A DNA stretch of 64,000 nucleotides. Source: Streptomyces sp. NBC_00289. GTDB lineage: Bacteria; Actinomycetota; Actinomycetes; Streptomycetales; Streptomycetaceae. The notes beneath the pieces are model-generated. The model did not search any database and was not told the origin of the DNA. It worked only from the letters and a program-made list of their open reading frames with translations. The stretch lies in contig NZ_CP108046.1 of assembly GCF_041435115.1 (NCBI RefSeq), positions 7,502,001 through 7,566,000 of the forward strand, given 5' to 3'. The stretch's first letter is position 1. Each line of letters opens with the position of its first letter. Both the position numbers and the translations under genes were made by a program. Below are positions 1 to 9,135 of the stretch, piece after piece.

Positions 1-2
1 CC

Positions 3-191
3 CTGGAGGCGGAGGTGCGCGAGCTGCGCGCCCTGGTCAAGGACCACGCCGAGGCACCGGAGCGCCCCGTCCGCCCCGCCCTGCCGCATCCCGACGCCCG
101 TATGCCCACAGCGGGCCTGACGCCGAATTCCGGCGTGAGGGAAGCGCCCCAGGGGCGCACACCCGGGAGCCCGGACCGGACCCGGACATAG
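3..191 (+). CDS. 3' end of an unidentified gene (partial)
   Basis: An open frame runs in from the left edge and stops with TAG at 189-191, leaving 62 residues. The first 16 residues (LEAEVRELRALVKDHA) have the heptad pattern of a coiled coil. The remainder is rich in proline, glycine and arginine and looks disordered. That is a common tail for an actinobacterial regulator or scaffold, but the family cannot be recognised. It lies just upstream of pepN in the same direction. It could be a chance frame, although codon positions are GC3-biased as in real genes here. Confidence 0.5.
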   Translation: MEAEVRELRALVKDHAEAPERPVRPALPHPDARMPTAGLTPNSGVREAPQGRTPGSPDRTRT

Positions 192-247
192 GCCGTGAAC
201 CGATCCGCCTCTGTGCGACGACACCGCCATCAGGCAGCATGTCCTGC

Positions 248-2779
248 ATGTCCGTACTGACGCGCGACGAAGCGCAGAGCCGTGCCCGGCTCCTCGATGT
301 CCACCGCTACACGATCGACCTCGACCTGACCACCGGCGACGAGACCTTCGACTCCCGCACGGTCATCCGGTTCAGCGTCATCGAGGACCACGACGCCACG
401 GACACCTTCGTCGAGCTCAAGCCCGCCGAGCTGCGCTCCGTCACCCTCGACGGACAACCCCTCGACCCGGACGCCCTGGACGAGAACCGGCTGCCGCTGA
501 AGAACCTCACCACCGGCGAGCACGAACTGCGCGTCGACGCGGCCATGCGCTACTCCCGCACCGGCGAGGGCATGCACCGCTTCTCCGACCCCTCCGACGG
601 CGAGACCTACGTCTACACACAGCTGTTCATGGACGACGTGCAGCGCGTCTTCGCCGCCTTCGACCAGCCCGACCTCAAGGCCGTCTTCGACCTGTCCGTG
701 CGGGCTCCCGAAGGCTGGACCGTCCTCGCCAACGGCATCACCGAGCCGCTCGGCGACGGCCGCTGGCAGGCCGCGACCACCCCGCTGATCTCCACCTACC
801 TCGTCGCCGTCGCCGCCGGCCCCTGGCACTCCGTGCGCACCGAACACCGCGACCTGCCGTTCGGCATCCACTGCCGCCGCTCCCTGGCCCCCCACCTGGA
901 CGCGGACGCCGACGAGATCCTCGAGATCACCAAGCAGTGCTACGACCGCTACCACGAGAAGTTCGAGGAGCCCTACCCCTTCGACTCCTACGACCAGGCG
1001 TTCGTCCCCGAGTTCAACGCCGGCGCCATGGAGAACCCGGGCCTGGTCACCTTCCGCGACGAGTTCGTCTACCGCTCCGCCGTGACCGACACCGAGCGGC
1101 AGACCCGCGCCATGGTCATCGCCCACGAGATGGCCCACATGTGGTTCGGCGACCTGGTCACCCTGCGCTGGTGGGACGACATCTGGCTGAACGAGTCCTT
1201 CGCCGAGTACATGGGCTACCAGACCCTCACCGAGGCCACCCGCTTCACCGACACCTGGACCGACTTCGGTGTCGCCCGCAAGTCCTGGGGCTACGACGCC
1301 GACCAGCGCCCCTCCACCCACCCCGTCGCGCCCGAGAACGTCGACGACACCGCCTCCGCGCTCCTCAACTTCGACGGCATCTCCTACGCCAAGGGCGCCT
1401 CCGCGCTGCGCCAACTCGTCGCCTGGCTCGGCGAGAAGGACTTCCTGGCCGGCATCAACACGCACTTCGCCCGCCACAGGTTCGCCAACGCCACCCTCGC
1501 CGACTTCATCGACTCCCTCGCCGGCGCCACCGAACGCGACGTCCACGCCTGGGCCGACGCCTGGCTGCGCACCACCGGCGTCGACACCCTCACCCCGCGC
1601 GTGGCCCCCGCCGCCGACGGCACCTGCACCCTCACCGTCGACCGCACCGGCAGCCGCCCCCACCGCATCGCCGCGGGCCTCTACGACCTCGACGTCGCCG
1701 ACCACGACCGCAACCTCGTCCTGCGCGAACGCCTCGACCTCGACATCCCGCAGCCCGCCCCCCAGCCCATCGGCAAGCGCCCGGCCCTGCTCCTCCTCAA
1801 CGACGGCGACCTGACCTACGCCAAGGTCCGCTTCGACGCCGGCTCCTTCGAGACCGTCCGCGCCGCGCTCTCCGGCCTGCCCGAACCGCTCACCCGCGCG
1901 GTCGTCTGGAACGCCCTCCGGGACGCCGTCCGCGACGGCGGCGGCGACTCCGCGGGTACGACCGTGGAGCCCCCGCTCACCGCCGCCGCCTACCTGGAGG
2001 TCGCCCGCACCCACCTCCCGCGCGAGACGGACCTCGCCCTCGTCCAGGGCGTCCTCGCCTTCGCCACCACCCATGTCGCCGACCGCTACCTCGCCCCCGA
2101 GCAGCGTCCGGCCGCCCTCGCCACCCTCACCGCCCTGTGCCGCGACCTCATCCGCCGCACCGAGGACGGCGACAACCCCGGCCTGCGCCTGATCGCCGTA
2201 CGCCATTTCATCGACGTCGCCGCCCACCCCGACACCATCGCCGCCTGGCTCGCCGACGGCACCGTGCCCGGCGGCCCCGAACTCGACCCCGAGCTGCGCT
2301 GGCGCGTCCTCGCCCGGCTCGCCGTCCTCGGCGCCACCGACGAGGCCGCCATCGCCGCCGAACTGGACCGCGACCCGAGCGCCACCGGCCAGGAAGGCGC
2401 CGCCCGCTGCCGGGCCGCGCTGCCCGACCCCGAGGCGAAGCGCGCGGCCTGGGAGGCGATGTTCGTCCGCGACGACCTGTCCAACTACCTGTTCACGGCC
2501 ACCGCCCGGGGCTTCTGGCAGCCCGAACAGGCCGACCTCGTACGGGAGTACGTGCAGCGCTACTACGAGGACGCGGTCGCCGTCGCCGCCCGCCGCGGCC
2601 CCGCCATCGCCGACGCGGCCGGCCGGTGGGCCTTTCCCGCCCACGCCGTCGACACCGACACCCTGCGCCTCGGCGAGGAATGCCTGCGCGACGCCGACCC
2701 GATCCCGGCCCTGCGCCGCAAGCTCGTCGACCAACTCGACGACCTGGCACGGGCGTTGCGGGTCCGGGGCTCCCGCTGA
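248..2779 (+). CDS. pepN: aminopeptidase N (M1 zinc metallopeptidase)
   Basis: Cytosolic zinc aminopeptidase that removes N-terminal residues from peptides. The 843-residue product has the usual length of actinobacterial PepN. It shows the substrate-binding GAMEN motif near residue 260 and the zinc motif HEMAH near 293, followed 18 residues later by the NES glutamate ligand. An N-terminal beta domain precedes the thermolysin-like domain, and the C-terminal third is the helical ERAP1-like region. Two ATGs are possible, at 239 and 248. I chose 248 because the product then begins MSVLTRDEAQ, as family members do, though neither ATG has a strong ribosome site. It appears monocistronic; the next gene starts 680 bp downstream after a repeat block. 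Confidence 0.95.
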   Translation: MSVLTRDEAQSRARLLDVHRYTIDLDLTTGDETFDSRTVIRFSVIEDHDATDTFVELKPAELRSVTLDGQPLDPDALDENRLPLKNLTTGEHELRVDAAMRYSRTGEGMHRFSDPSDGETYVYTQLFMDDVQRVFAAFDQPDLKAVFDLSVRAPEGWTVLANGITEPLGDGRWQAATTPLISTYLVAVAAGPWHSVRTEHRDLPFGIHCRRSLAPHLDADADEILEITKQCYDRYHEKFEEPYPFDSYDQAFVPEFNAGAMENPGLVTFRDEFVYRSAVTDTERQTRAMVIAHEMAHMWFGDLVTLRWWDDIWLNESFAEYMGYQTLTEATRFTDTWTDFGVARKSWGYDADQRPSTHPVAPENVDDTASALLNFDGISYAKGASALRQLVAWLGEKDFLAGINTHFARHRFANATLADFIDSLAGATERDVHAWADAWLRTTGVDTLTPRVAPAADGTCTLTVDRTGSRPHRIAAGLYDLDVADHDRNLVLRERLDLDIPQPAPQPIGKRPALLLLNDGDLTYAKVRFDAGSFETVRAALSGLPEPLTRAVVWNALRDAVRDGGGDSAGTTVEPPLTAAAYLEVARTHLPRETDLALVQGVLAFATTHVADRYLAPEQRPAALATLTALCRDLIRRTEDGDNPGLRLIAVRHFIDVAAHPDTIAAWLADGTVPGGPELDPELRWRVLARLAVLGATDEAAIAAELDRDPSATGQEGAARCRAALPDPEAKRAAWEAMFVRDDLSNYLFTATARGFWQPEQADLVREYVQRYYEDAVAVAARRGPAIADAAGRWAFPAHAVDTDTLRLGEECLRDADPIPALRRKLVDQLDDLARALRVRGSR

Positions 2780-3460
2780 CGACCCGATGAGCCGACCGCC
2801 CTCCCCGGGGCTCCCGTAGCCGCCTGGGACGCGGTCCTCGTCGTGCGGACGCGGTCTTCGACGGGCGGACCCGGTCCTCGACGGGCGGACGCGGTCTTCG
2901 ACGGGCGGACCCGGTCCTCGACGGGCGGACGCGGTCTTCGACGGGCGGACCCGGTTCTCGATGTGCAGACACGGTTTCCGGCCAGTGCGGCCGGGACCGT
3001 CGGTCGCGCGTGGTGGTCGACCGGTCCTCGCACCACGCGGCGGACTGGTCCCGAGCAGGGGGACGACCGGTCCCCGACTGCCTGGATGCTCCCGCGGCGC
3101 TCGCCCCCCGGCCCCTCCACGGGTCGGCTAGGAGTCGTCCGCGGGTGGGTGCCCGGAGTTCGCCAGGGTTCACTACGGCCTGCACGGCGTCCGTCCATCG
3201 GTGGGGCTGCCCCGGGGCCCGACCCGCGTCAGCCCGGGGCCCGTCCAGGGGCGTGCCCCGGGCCGTCCGCGGGTCGGCCCTGCCCGCCTGCGGGCCGGCC
3301 CGGGTCCCCCTCGGAGGGGCGCAGGCGTTCCGGGACGCTTCCACATGCTTTGCCCGCACCGACGTACCCCCTTCGAGTGCCGATCGTTGGACTTTCCGGG
3401 CGCGATGCCGCATCCACGTACAAGCTGGAAGCTCCCTCTGCCCGCGCCCCGGAGGACCTC
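2780..3460. other. 680-bp intergenic spacer with tandem repeats
   Basis: No credible gene is seen in either strand. Long open frames cross it, but they have arginine/proline-rich low-complexity translations and no start signals. The left part holds the 20-bp repeat array (2831-2970). The middle (about 2990-3340) has uniform high GC and imperfect GGCCCG-type repeats. The last 100 bp before the decarboxylase is less GC-rich and probably carries its promoter. I saw no clear iron-box palindrome of the DmdR/DtxR type there. Confidence 0.6.
2831..2970. repeat. 20-bp tandem repeat array, 7 units
   Basis: Seven back-to-back 20-mers, mostly alternating between two forms: GCGGTCTTCGACGGGCGGAC and CCGGTCCTCGACGGGCGGAC. 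The first and last units are diverged at their ends. The array is therefore best described as a 40-bp dimer repeat with decayed edges. It sits in the spacer between pepN and the decarboxylase gene. Confidence 0.9.
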
Positions 3461-4819
3461 ATGAGCACGCCGCCCCTCGCCTCCGGCCCCGAAGGTGCCC
3501 TCGCCCTGCGGCCGTTGCTCGACACCGTCCTCGGCGCGCTGAGCGACGGCGCGCGGGCGCGCGGGGGACCGCTGCCCGCGGGGGGAGCGGAAGCGGTCGC
3601 CGCACGAGTCCGGAACGCGGTGGGAGACGTCCTGCCCGACGACGGCGATCCGGACGCCCTCTACGACCTGGTCCGCGCGCTCGCCGAGGGCGCCGCCGAT
3701 CCGGCGGACCCGCTGTGCGCCGCCCACCTGCACTGCCCGCCCCTCGCCGTCGCCACCGCCGCCGACCTAGCTGCCTCCGTGCTGAACCCGTCCCTCGACT
3801 CCTGGGACCAGGCCCCGGCCGCCTCCGCCCTGGAAGCGCTGGTGACCCGCGCCCTCGCCCGGGAGACGGGCGCGGCGGACGCCGTCGTCACCACCGGCGG
3901 CACCGAGTCCAACCAACTCGCCCTGCTGCTGGCCCGCGAGACGCACGGAGCCGGCGTCCGCCTCGTCCACGGCGCGGGCGCCCACCACTCGCTGCCCCGC
4001 GCCGCCTGGATGCTCGGGCTGCCCGACCCCGTCGTCGTCCCCGCCCCCGCCGGCACCCTCGACCCCGCCGCCCTCGACGAAGCCCTCACCACGCTTCCGG
4101 GCCCCCTGCTGGTCGCCGCCACCGCGGGCACCACCGACGCCGGCCTCATCGACCCGCTGCCCGAGATCGCCGCCCGGTGCGCGGCCCACGGCGCCCGGCT
4201 GCACGTCGACGCCGCCTACGGCGGAGGCCTCCTCTTCAGCGAACGGCACCGCGGCAGGCTCGCCGGCCTCGAAGCCGCCGACACCGTCACCCTCGACCTG
4301 CACAAACTCGGCTGGCAGCCGATCGCCGCCGGCCTCCTCACCGTCCGCGACGCCCGTGACCTCGCCGCACTGGGGCAGCGCGCCGACTACCTCAACGCCG
4401 ACGACGACACCGAGGCCGGCCTGCCCGACCTGCTCGGCCGCTCCCTGCGCACCACCCGCCGCGCCGACATCCTCAAGATCGCCGTCACGCTGCGCACCCT
4501 CGGCCGCGGCGGCCTCGGCCGGCTCGTCGACCAGGTCTGCGACCACGCCCACGAGTTCGCCACCCTCGTCCAGGACCACCCCCGCTTCGAACTCCACGCG
4601 CCGCCCACCATCAGCACGGTCCTCTTCCGGCCGGTCGACGCCTCCGACGACGCCGTCGCCGCCGTACGCCGCACCCTGCTCACCGGCGGCCGCGCCGTCC
4701 TCGGCCGGGCCCGAATCGACGGGCGGCTCTGGCTCAAGGCCACCCTCCTCAACCCCCACACCCGGCCCGACGACCTGGCCGCCCTCCTGAACCTGGTGGA
4801 AGGACACACCCCCCGATGA
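3461..4819 (+). CDS. PLP-dependent amino-acid decarboxylase (DesA / diaminobutyrate decarboxylase type)
   Basis: Group II pyridoxal-phosphate decarboxylase expected to convert lysine, ornithine or 2,4-diaminobutyrate to the diamine. The 452 residues show the cofactor aspartate in HVDAAYGGG (near 249), the Schiff-base lysine in LDLHKLGWQP (near 281), and the ring-stacking histidine in GAGAHHSLPRA. The ATG at 3461 is preceded by GGAGG at 3451. Its stop overlaps the next start by 4 bp (ATGA), so the two genes are translationally coupled. The neighbour is an amine N-hydroxylase, so the pair should make an N-hydroxylated diamine, the first two steps of desferrioxamine-type hydroxamate siderophores. 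The acyltransferase and NIS synthetase that normally follow are absent. The actual substrate is not readable from sequence. Confidence 0.85.
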   Translation: MSTPPLASGPEGALALRPLLDTVLGALSDGARARGGPLPAGGAEAVAARVRNAVGDVLPDDGDPDALYDLVRALAEGAADPADPLCAAHLHCPPLAVATAADLAASVLNPSLDSWDQAPAASALEALVTRALARETGAADAVVTTGGTESNQLALLLARETHGAGVRLVHGAGAHHSLPRAAWMLGLPDPVVVPAPAGTLDPAALDEALTTLPGPLLVAATAGTTDAGLIDPLPEIAARCAAHGARLHVDAAYGGGLLFSERHRGRLAGLEAADTVTLDLHKLGWQPIAAGLLTVRDARDLAALGQRADYLNADDDTEAGLPDLLGRSLRTTRRADILKIAVTLRTLGRGGLGRLVDQVCDHAHEFATLVQDHPRFELHAPPTISTVLFRPVDASDDAVAAVRRTLLTGGRAVLGRARIDGRLWLKATLLNPHTRPDDLAALLNLVEGHTPR

Positions 4820-6252
4820 GCCACCCCCCGGCCCCCAACCCCCCACGCCACCAGCCCGACGCGCCCCGCGACCTGGTCGGCATCGGCATCGGACCGTTCA
4901 ACCTCTCCCTCGCCGCCCTCGCCCACCCCCTCACCGGACTCGACACCGTCTTCTACGAACAGCGCCCCGCCTTCGACTGGCACCCCGGCCTCCTCATCGA
5001 CGGTGCCACCATCCAAGTCCCCTTCCTCGCCGACCTGGTGACCCTCGTCGACCCCGCCAGCCCCTGGTCGTTCCTCAGCCACCTCAAGGCCCGCGACCGC
5101 CTGTTCCCCTTCTACTTCGGCGAGCGCTTCCACATCCGGCGCGCCGAGTACGACGCCTACTGCCGCTGGGTGTCCGAGCAACTGCCCGGACTGCACTTCT
5201 CTCACCAGGTGGACGCCGTCCGCTGGAATCCCGAACGCGACGTCTTCGAGGTCGACTTCACGCAGCTCGACTCCGACGGGGAGGCCGAGGCCCTCGGCCG
5301 CACGTACACCAGGAACGTCGTCCTCGGCATCGGCACCGAACCCCATGTGCCCGAGCCCCTCAAGCCCCTGGTCGAGGCGCCCGCCGTGCCGGTCGTCCAC
5401 GCCTCGGACTACCTCGCCCACCGTGACACGTTCCTCGCCGCCGAACACGTCACCGTCATCGGCTCGGGACAGTCCGGCGCCGAGGTCTTCCTCGACCTGC
5501 TGCGTTCCCGCCCCGCCGGCCGCGAGAGGCTCCACTGGCTCAGCCGCACCGAGGCGTTCGCGCCCATGGAGTACTCCAAGCTCGGACTCGAGCACTTCAC
5601 CCCCGACTACACGCGCTACTTCCACGCCCTCGCCGAACCCGTCCGCGACCGCCTCGTCGCCTCGCAGTGGCAGCTCCACAAGGGCATCGACGCCGACACC
5701 CTCGCCGCCATCCACGACGAGCTCTACCACCGCACCCTGAACGGCGGCTGGCCCGACGCGGTCCTGAACCCCGGCGTCCGCGTCCGCACCGCCGGCCGTA
5801 TCGCCACCACCAGGGTCGAGCTGCATCTCGAACACGTCCAGCAGAACACCCGCTCCCGCCTCACCACCGACGCCGTCGTCCTCGCCACCGGCTACCGCGA
5901 ACGCCCCCTGGACCGCATCCTCGCCGGACTCGACCCCTACGTGCGCCGCGACAGCCGCGAACGTCCGCGCGTCGACGAGCAGTTCCGCCTCCTCCTCGAC
6001 CCGTCCGTCTCGGCCACCGGCTGCCATGTCTACGTCCAGAACGCCGAACGGCACACCCACGGCATCGGCACCCCCGACCTCGGTCTCGCCGCCTGGCGCA
6101 GCGCCACCATCCTCAACTCCCTGACAGGCAGGGAGACCTACCCACTGCCCACGCGCACCGCCTTCACCGCCTTCGGGCTGCAACAGCAGCCCCACATCCC
6201 GTCCGCCCGGCGCGCGACACCAGCCCTCACGCCCCTGGCCGAGGGCCGCTGA
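4816..6252 (+). CDS. FAD-dependent lysine/ornithine-type N6-monooxygenase (DesB/IucD family)
   Basis: Flavin- and NADPH-dependent N-hydroxylating monooxygenase acting on a primary amine, most likely the diamine made by the preceding decarboxylase. The 478 residues contain the FAD motif GIGIGPFNLSLAAL near the N-terminus (the family's GPFNL signature). The NADPH motif VIGSGQSGAEVF is near 215, and the C-terminal ATGY motif is in VVLATGYRERP. It overlaps the decarboxylase stop by 4 bp. Translation of the pair is coupled, and a hairpin (6258-6279) closes the unit. It is slightly longer than typical DesB because of N-terminal and C-terminal extensions. It could also hydroxylate a free amino acid; context favours the diamine. 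Confidence 0.88.
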   Translation: MSHPPAPNPPRHQPDAPRDLVGIGIGPFNLSLAALAHPLTGLDTVFYEQRPAFDWHPGLLIDGATIQVPFLADLVTLVDPASPWSFLSHLKARDRLFPFYFGERFHIRRAEYDAYCRWVSEQLPGLHFSHQVDAVRWNPERDVFEVDFTQLDSDGEAEALGRTYTRNVVLGIGTEPHVPEPLKPLVEAPAVPVVHASDYLAHRDTFLAAEHVTVIGSGQSGAEVFLDLLRSRPAGRERLHWLSRTEAFAPMEYSKLGLEHFTPDYTRYFHALAEPVRDRLVASQWQLHKGIDADTLAAIHDELYHRTLNGGWPDAVLNPGVRVRTAGRIATTRVELHLEHVQQNTRSRLTTDAVVLATGYRERPLDRILAGLDPYVRRDSRERPRVDEQFRLLLDPSVSATGCHVYVQNAERHTHGIGTPDLGLAAWRSATILNSLTGRETYPLPTRTAFTAFGLQQQPHIPSARRATPALTPLAEGR

Positions 6253-6257
6253 GAGAA

Positions 6258-6279
6258 GCCGCGGGACCCTTCCCGCGGC
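6258..6279 (+). terminator. hairpin after the decarboxylase/monooxygenase pair
   Basis: Nine-bp perfect stem GCCGCGGGA / TCCCGCGGC with a 4-nt loop, six bases after the monooxygenase stop, followed by the pyrimidine-rich ACCTCTTCCCTTTC. Factor-independent terminators of this stem-only form are usual in Streptomyces. Confidence 0.7.
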
Positions 6280-6458
6280 ACCTCTTCCCTTTCAGGCGTC
6301 ACACACCTGTGCGCTATTCCGTGCCATCACTCCGGTAACAGCCACGGCGAACGCCAGAACGATCCTGAAAAGAAAAAACGAGGAAGGGGCGCAAAAAAGG
6401 CCGCCAGAATATGCCATACCCCTCCCTCGTACCCGCAGCGCCCTGATACCGTCCCGGC

Positions 6459-7925
6459 ATGTCGCTGCAACGGGGGCGTCTGAGCTGGGCGATATTTCTT
6501 TTCGGGGGAATTTTCCTCGTGATCTATTTCCCCGCGGACGATCTTTTCTTTCGCCTGGTAATCGATCTGCTGGTCATGGTGGCCACGGGAATACTGTTCC
6601 TGGCGATACGTATGTGGACCCACCAGTCACCAGCACTTCCGGCGCCGTTATCGGTGCCCGTGTCGTCCTACGGGGGCGCGGGCATCTACGGAGGCACCGG
6701 AACCCACGGGGGCGCGGACACCCACAGGTCCGCCGGGGCACACGCGGGTGCGCCCGCCATCGCGGACAGCGGGCGGCCGGAACACGGGAACACGTGGCCC
6801 GCCTCGCCCCGGCACGACGCCCTGCTCGTGGCCGACGGCCCACACCGGCCCCCGCCCACAGCACCCACCGCCGCCGGCGCCCGCACCTCGGCAACCGCCC
6901 CGGCCCCGGTCGCGGCCGATGAGTCCGTACCGCGCTTCGGGGCGGGCTCCAAGGCCCAGCGTTTCCCCTGGCTGCTGCCGGTCAGGCCGGCCGCCTCCGG
7001 CGTCGCAGCCGACGAGGCACACCTCGGCGACCTCGCCGTACGAGCCGCCTCGCTCGTCGGCCCGGGACACCGCTGCCAGGAACCGGCCACCGCCCGCCAG
7101 GACGCCTACCGCCTGGCCCGCGACGCGACGGGCGACCACCTGCTGCTGGCCGTCGCCGACGGCGTCTCCAGCAGCGCCCACGCCGAACTCGGCGCCGCCG
7201 TCGCGGCCGGCACCGCCGTCAACCACCTCAGACGCCGCCTCGACGAGCCCGACGGCGCGGCACGACTCTCGGCGACGGAACTCTTCGAGGAAACCGCCAC
7301 GGCGATGCGCCGGGAGGCCACGCGACGCGGACTGGACCCCTCCGACGTGTGCGCGGTCCTGTTCACCGCGGTGATCCCCGCCCGCCCGGCGCCGACCGGC
7401 GAGCGCACCATGTGGGCCGCCTGGCTCGGCGACGCCTCCCTCTGGCGGCTCGAGGACGAACGCTGGCGCTACGCCGCCGGCGACCGCAAGGGGGCGACCG
7501 CCGGCTACGACTCCAACGCCGTGACCCACACCCTCCCCGCCGACCCGCACGCGGCCCGCGAGACCAGGCTCGCCCTGCGCGCCGGTGACGTGATCTCGCT
7601 GGTGTCCGACGGGGTCGGCGACGGTCTCGCCACCATCGAGGAACTCAACGCCTACCTGGCCGGCCGCTGGCAGCGGCCGCTGCCCATCGCCGCGTACCTC
7701 AACGACGTCGGCTTCGACGCCGAACGGTTCCTGGACGACCGTACGTCGGTGACCGTCTGGATCGCCCCCGACAACCGGCCCCGGCCGCCCGGCGGACCGG
7801 CTGGTGAGTGGACCGGACCGGCCGGCGGATCGCCCGAACCGGCCGGCGAGTGGACCGGACCGGCCGGCGGATCGCCCGGACCGGTCGGCGAGTGGAGCGG
7901 CGGTCTGAACGGGTGGCCGACATGA
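6459..7925 (+). CDS. membrane-anchored PP2C-family protein phosphatase (first gene of TerY-P-like cassette)
   Basis: Metal-dependent Ser/Thr phosphatase, expected to reverse the phosphorylation set by the kinase encoded next. Of 488 residues, 10-26 and 30-52 form two membrane helices. A Gly/His/Ala-rich linker runs to about 190, then a PP2C domain to about 440. Visible metal ligands are the aspartates in AVADGVSSS (near 232), SLVSDGVGDG and DDRTSVTVWI. The C-terminus repeats GPAGEWTGPAGGSP. ATG 6459 has no Shine-Dalgarno; a TACCGT -10-like box ends 6 bases upstream, so the mRNA may be leaderless. Codon 64 (6648-6650) is TTA, suggesting bldA control. The stop overlaps the kinase start (ATGA). 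The segment encoding the membrane helices is visibly lower in GC than the rest. Confidence 0.85.
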   Translation: MSLQRGRLSWAIFLFGGIFLVIYFPADDLFFRLVIDLLVMVATGILFLAIRMWTHQSPALPAPLSVPVSSYGGAGIYGGTGTHGGADTHRSAGAHAGAPAIADSGRPEHGNTWPASPRHDALLVADGPHRPPPTAPTAAGARTSATAPAPVAADESVPRFGAGSKAQRFPWLLPVRPAASGVAADEAHLGDLAVRAASLVGPGHRCQEPATARQDAYRLARDATGDHLLLAVADGVSSSAHAELGAAVAAGTAVNHLRRRLDEPDGAARLSATELFEETATAMRREATRRGLDPSDVCAVLFTAVIPARPAPTGERTMWAAWLGDASLWRLEDERWRYAAGDRKGATAGYDSNAVTHTLPADPHAARETRLALRAGDVISLVSDGVGDGLATIEELNAYLAGRWQRPLPIAAYLNDVGFDAERFLDDRTSVTVWIAPDNRPRPPGGPAGEWTGPAGGSPEPAGEWTGPAGGSPGPVGEWSGGLNGWPT

Positions 7926-9034
7926 CCGCGGACCCGTCCGCGTGGGCCCTGCCGCCGGTGACTCCGCTGGCCGCACTGGGCACGCTCGGCGAACAGATCG
8001 CCACGAACAACGGCCAGAGCTCCGAGGTGACCCGCCTCAGCGGCCACGGCACCGGCCCCGACCTGCTGTTCAAGCGCTACAAGAAGCCTCTGGACGACAC
8101 GGACGCGCTCCGCCTGGACCGGCTCGTCGCCTTCGGCCGCTCGGACGCCGCCGGGGGACGCCCGGCCCGTGAGGTGCTGCTCAGCCGTACCTCGTGGCCC
8201 GTCGCCCGGATCACCGACGCCACCTCCGCCACCGTCGGCTGCCTCATCCCCATGGCGCCGGAAGGCTTCCGCTCACCCGGCGGCGGGTTCCGCGAGATCG
8301 ACACGCTGGCCCGCCCCGACCGGCGGATGGCCCGCGACGGCACTCCGCCCCCGACGCCCGCACAACGGACAGCCGCCTGCCGCTGCCTGGTCGGCATCGC
8401 CGCCGCACTCGAACAGCGCAGGCTCGTGTACTCCGACTGGAACTACGCCAACGCCTTCTGGAACCCGTCCGACTACTCCGTCTACCTCATCGACATGGAC
8501 GGATGCGCGCAGAACACGGGCGCCGACATATACCAGCCCGGCTGGGAGGACCCGCGCGCCCGGCCGGGCATGCCCGCCGACCCGTCCACCGACCGCTACC
8601 GGGTCGCCCTGCTGACCGCGCGCTGCCTGACGGGCACCCGCAACCTCGCGGAAGTACTGCACACCCTCGACGACCCGCCCCCCGGCGTCCCGCCCGACGT
8701 GGCGCGACTGCTGCTCGACATGCTCTGGGCCGCCGACCGCGAGACCAGGCCGCGCACCGCCGCCCTGCTCGCCGCCCTGAACGACGGCCCCGTCGTCCGC
8801 TTCGCCGTCACCCGTGCCGCGCTTCCCGCCCGGCCCGCGGCCGCGCGCAGCGAGACGACGCAGCCCCTGCAGTCGGCCCTGACCCGGCCCGCCGGCCTCG
8901 CCAAGCCCACCGTGCCGCCTCCGCCCATGGTGCCGCCCGTGCCGCCGCTGGACCCCCGGACCAAGGCCTGGGCGCTCGTGGCGCTGCTCGTGGCCGTCGC
9001 GCTGCTCGTCCTCCTCGTGGCGGTCAAGGCCTGA
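7922..9034 (+). CDS. divergent protein kinase-like protein with C-terminal membrane anchor
   Basis: Protein kinase fold of the kind found beside vWA and PP2C genes in TerY-P triads; presumed to phosphorylate the partner proteins. In 370 residues the ATP-binding lysine is in LLFKRYKK (near 50). The catalytic loop is VYSDWNYANAFW (near 171), with YSD replacing HRD but Asp and Asn kept. The DFG site is replaced by IDMDG (near 190), where an Asp remains. A proline-rich linker then leads to one helix (about 344-368) with a very short tail, a tail anchor facing the cytosol. It is coupled to the phosphatase by a 4-bp overlap. The altered motifs leave activity unproven; a pseudokinase is possible. 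Confidence 0.78.
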   Translation: MTADPSAWALPPVTPLAALGTLGEQIATNNGQSSEVTRLSGHGTGPDLLFKRYKKPLDDTDALRLDRLVAFGRSDAAGGRPAREVLLSRTSWPVARITDATSATVGCLIPMAPEGFRSPGGGFREIDTLARPDRRMARDGTPPPTPAQRTAACRCLVGIAAALEQRRLVYSDWNYANAFWNPSDYSVYLIDMDGCAQNTGADIYQPGWEDPRARPGMPADPSTDRYRVALLTARCLTGTRNLAEVLHTLDDPPPGVPPDVARLLLDMLWAADRETRPRTAALLAALNDGPVVRFAVTRAALPARPAAARSETTQPLQSALTRPAGLAKPTVPPPPMVPPVPPLDPRTKAWALVALLVAVALLVLLVAVKA

Positions 9035-9069
9035 CAGCGGGACGGACGTACAGGGCAGCCGAGGACGCT

Positions 9070-9129
9070 CCGCGGGCCGGGCTCCGGGACGGCGGGCCCG
9101 GGCCCGCCGTCCCGGAGCCCGGCCCGCGG
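9070..9129. repeat. perfect 60-bp palindrome between kinase and vWA genes
   Basis: Bases 9070-9099 are the exact reverse complement of 9100-9129 with no spacer, giving two 30-base arms that are almost pure G+C. It begins 36 bp after the kinase stop and ends 85 bp before the vWA start. As RNA it would form a stem of about 28 bp with a minimal loop. It could act as a strong terminator, attenuator or RNA-processing barrier inside the cassette; as DNA it could extrude as a cruciform. Confidence 0.95.
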
Positions 9130-9135
9130 CTCAGG

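Noticed and set aside
230..2734. Long open frame antisense to pepN (and similar ones antisense to livM, rpsA, pyk, FUSC)
   Set aside because: High-GC shadow frames: valine/glycine/arginine-rich translations, no domains and no ribosome sites, while the opposite strand encodes a clear family member.
2493..3413. Open frames through the tandem-repeat spacer
   Set aside because: Translation is arginine/proline repeat; length comes from the repeats having no stops.
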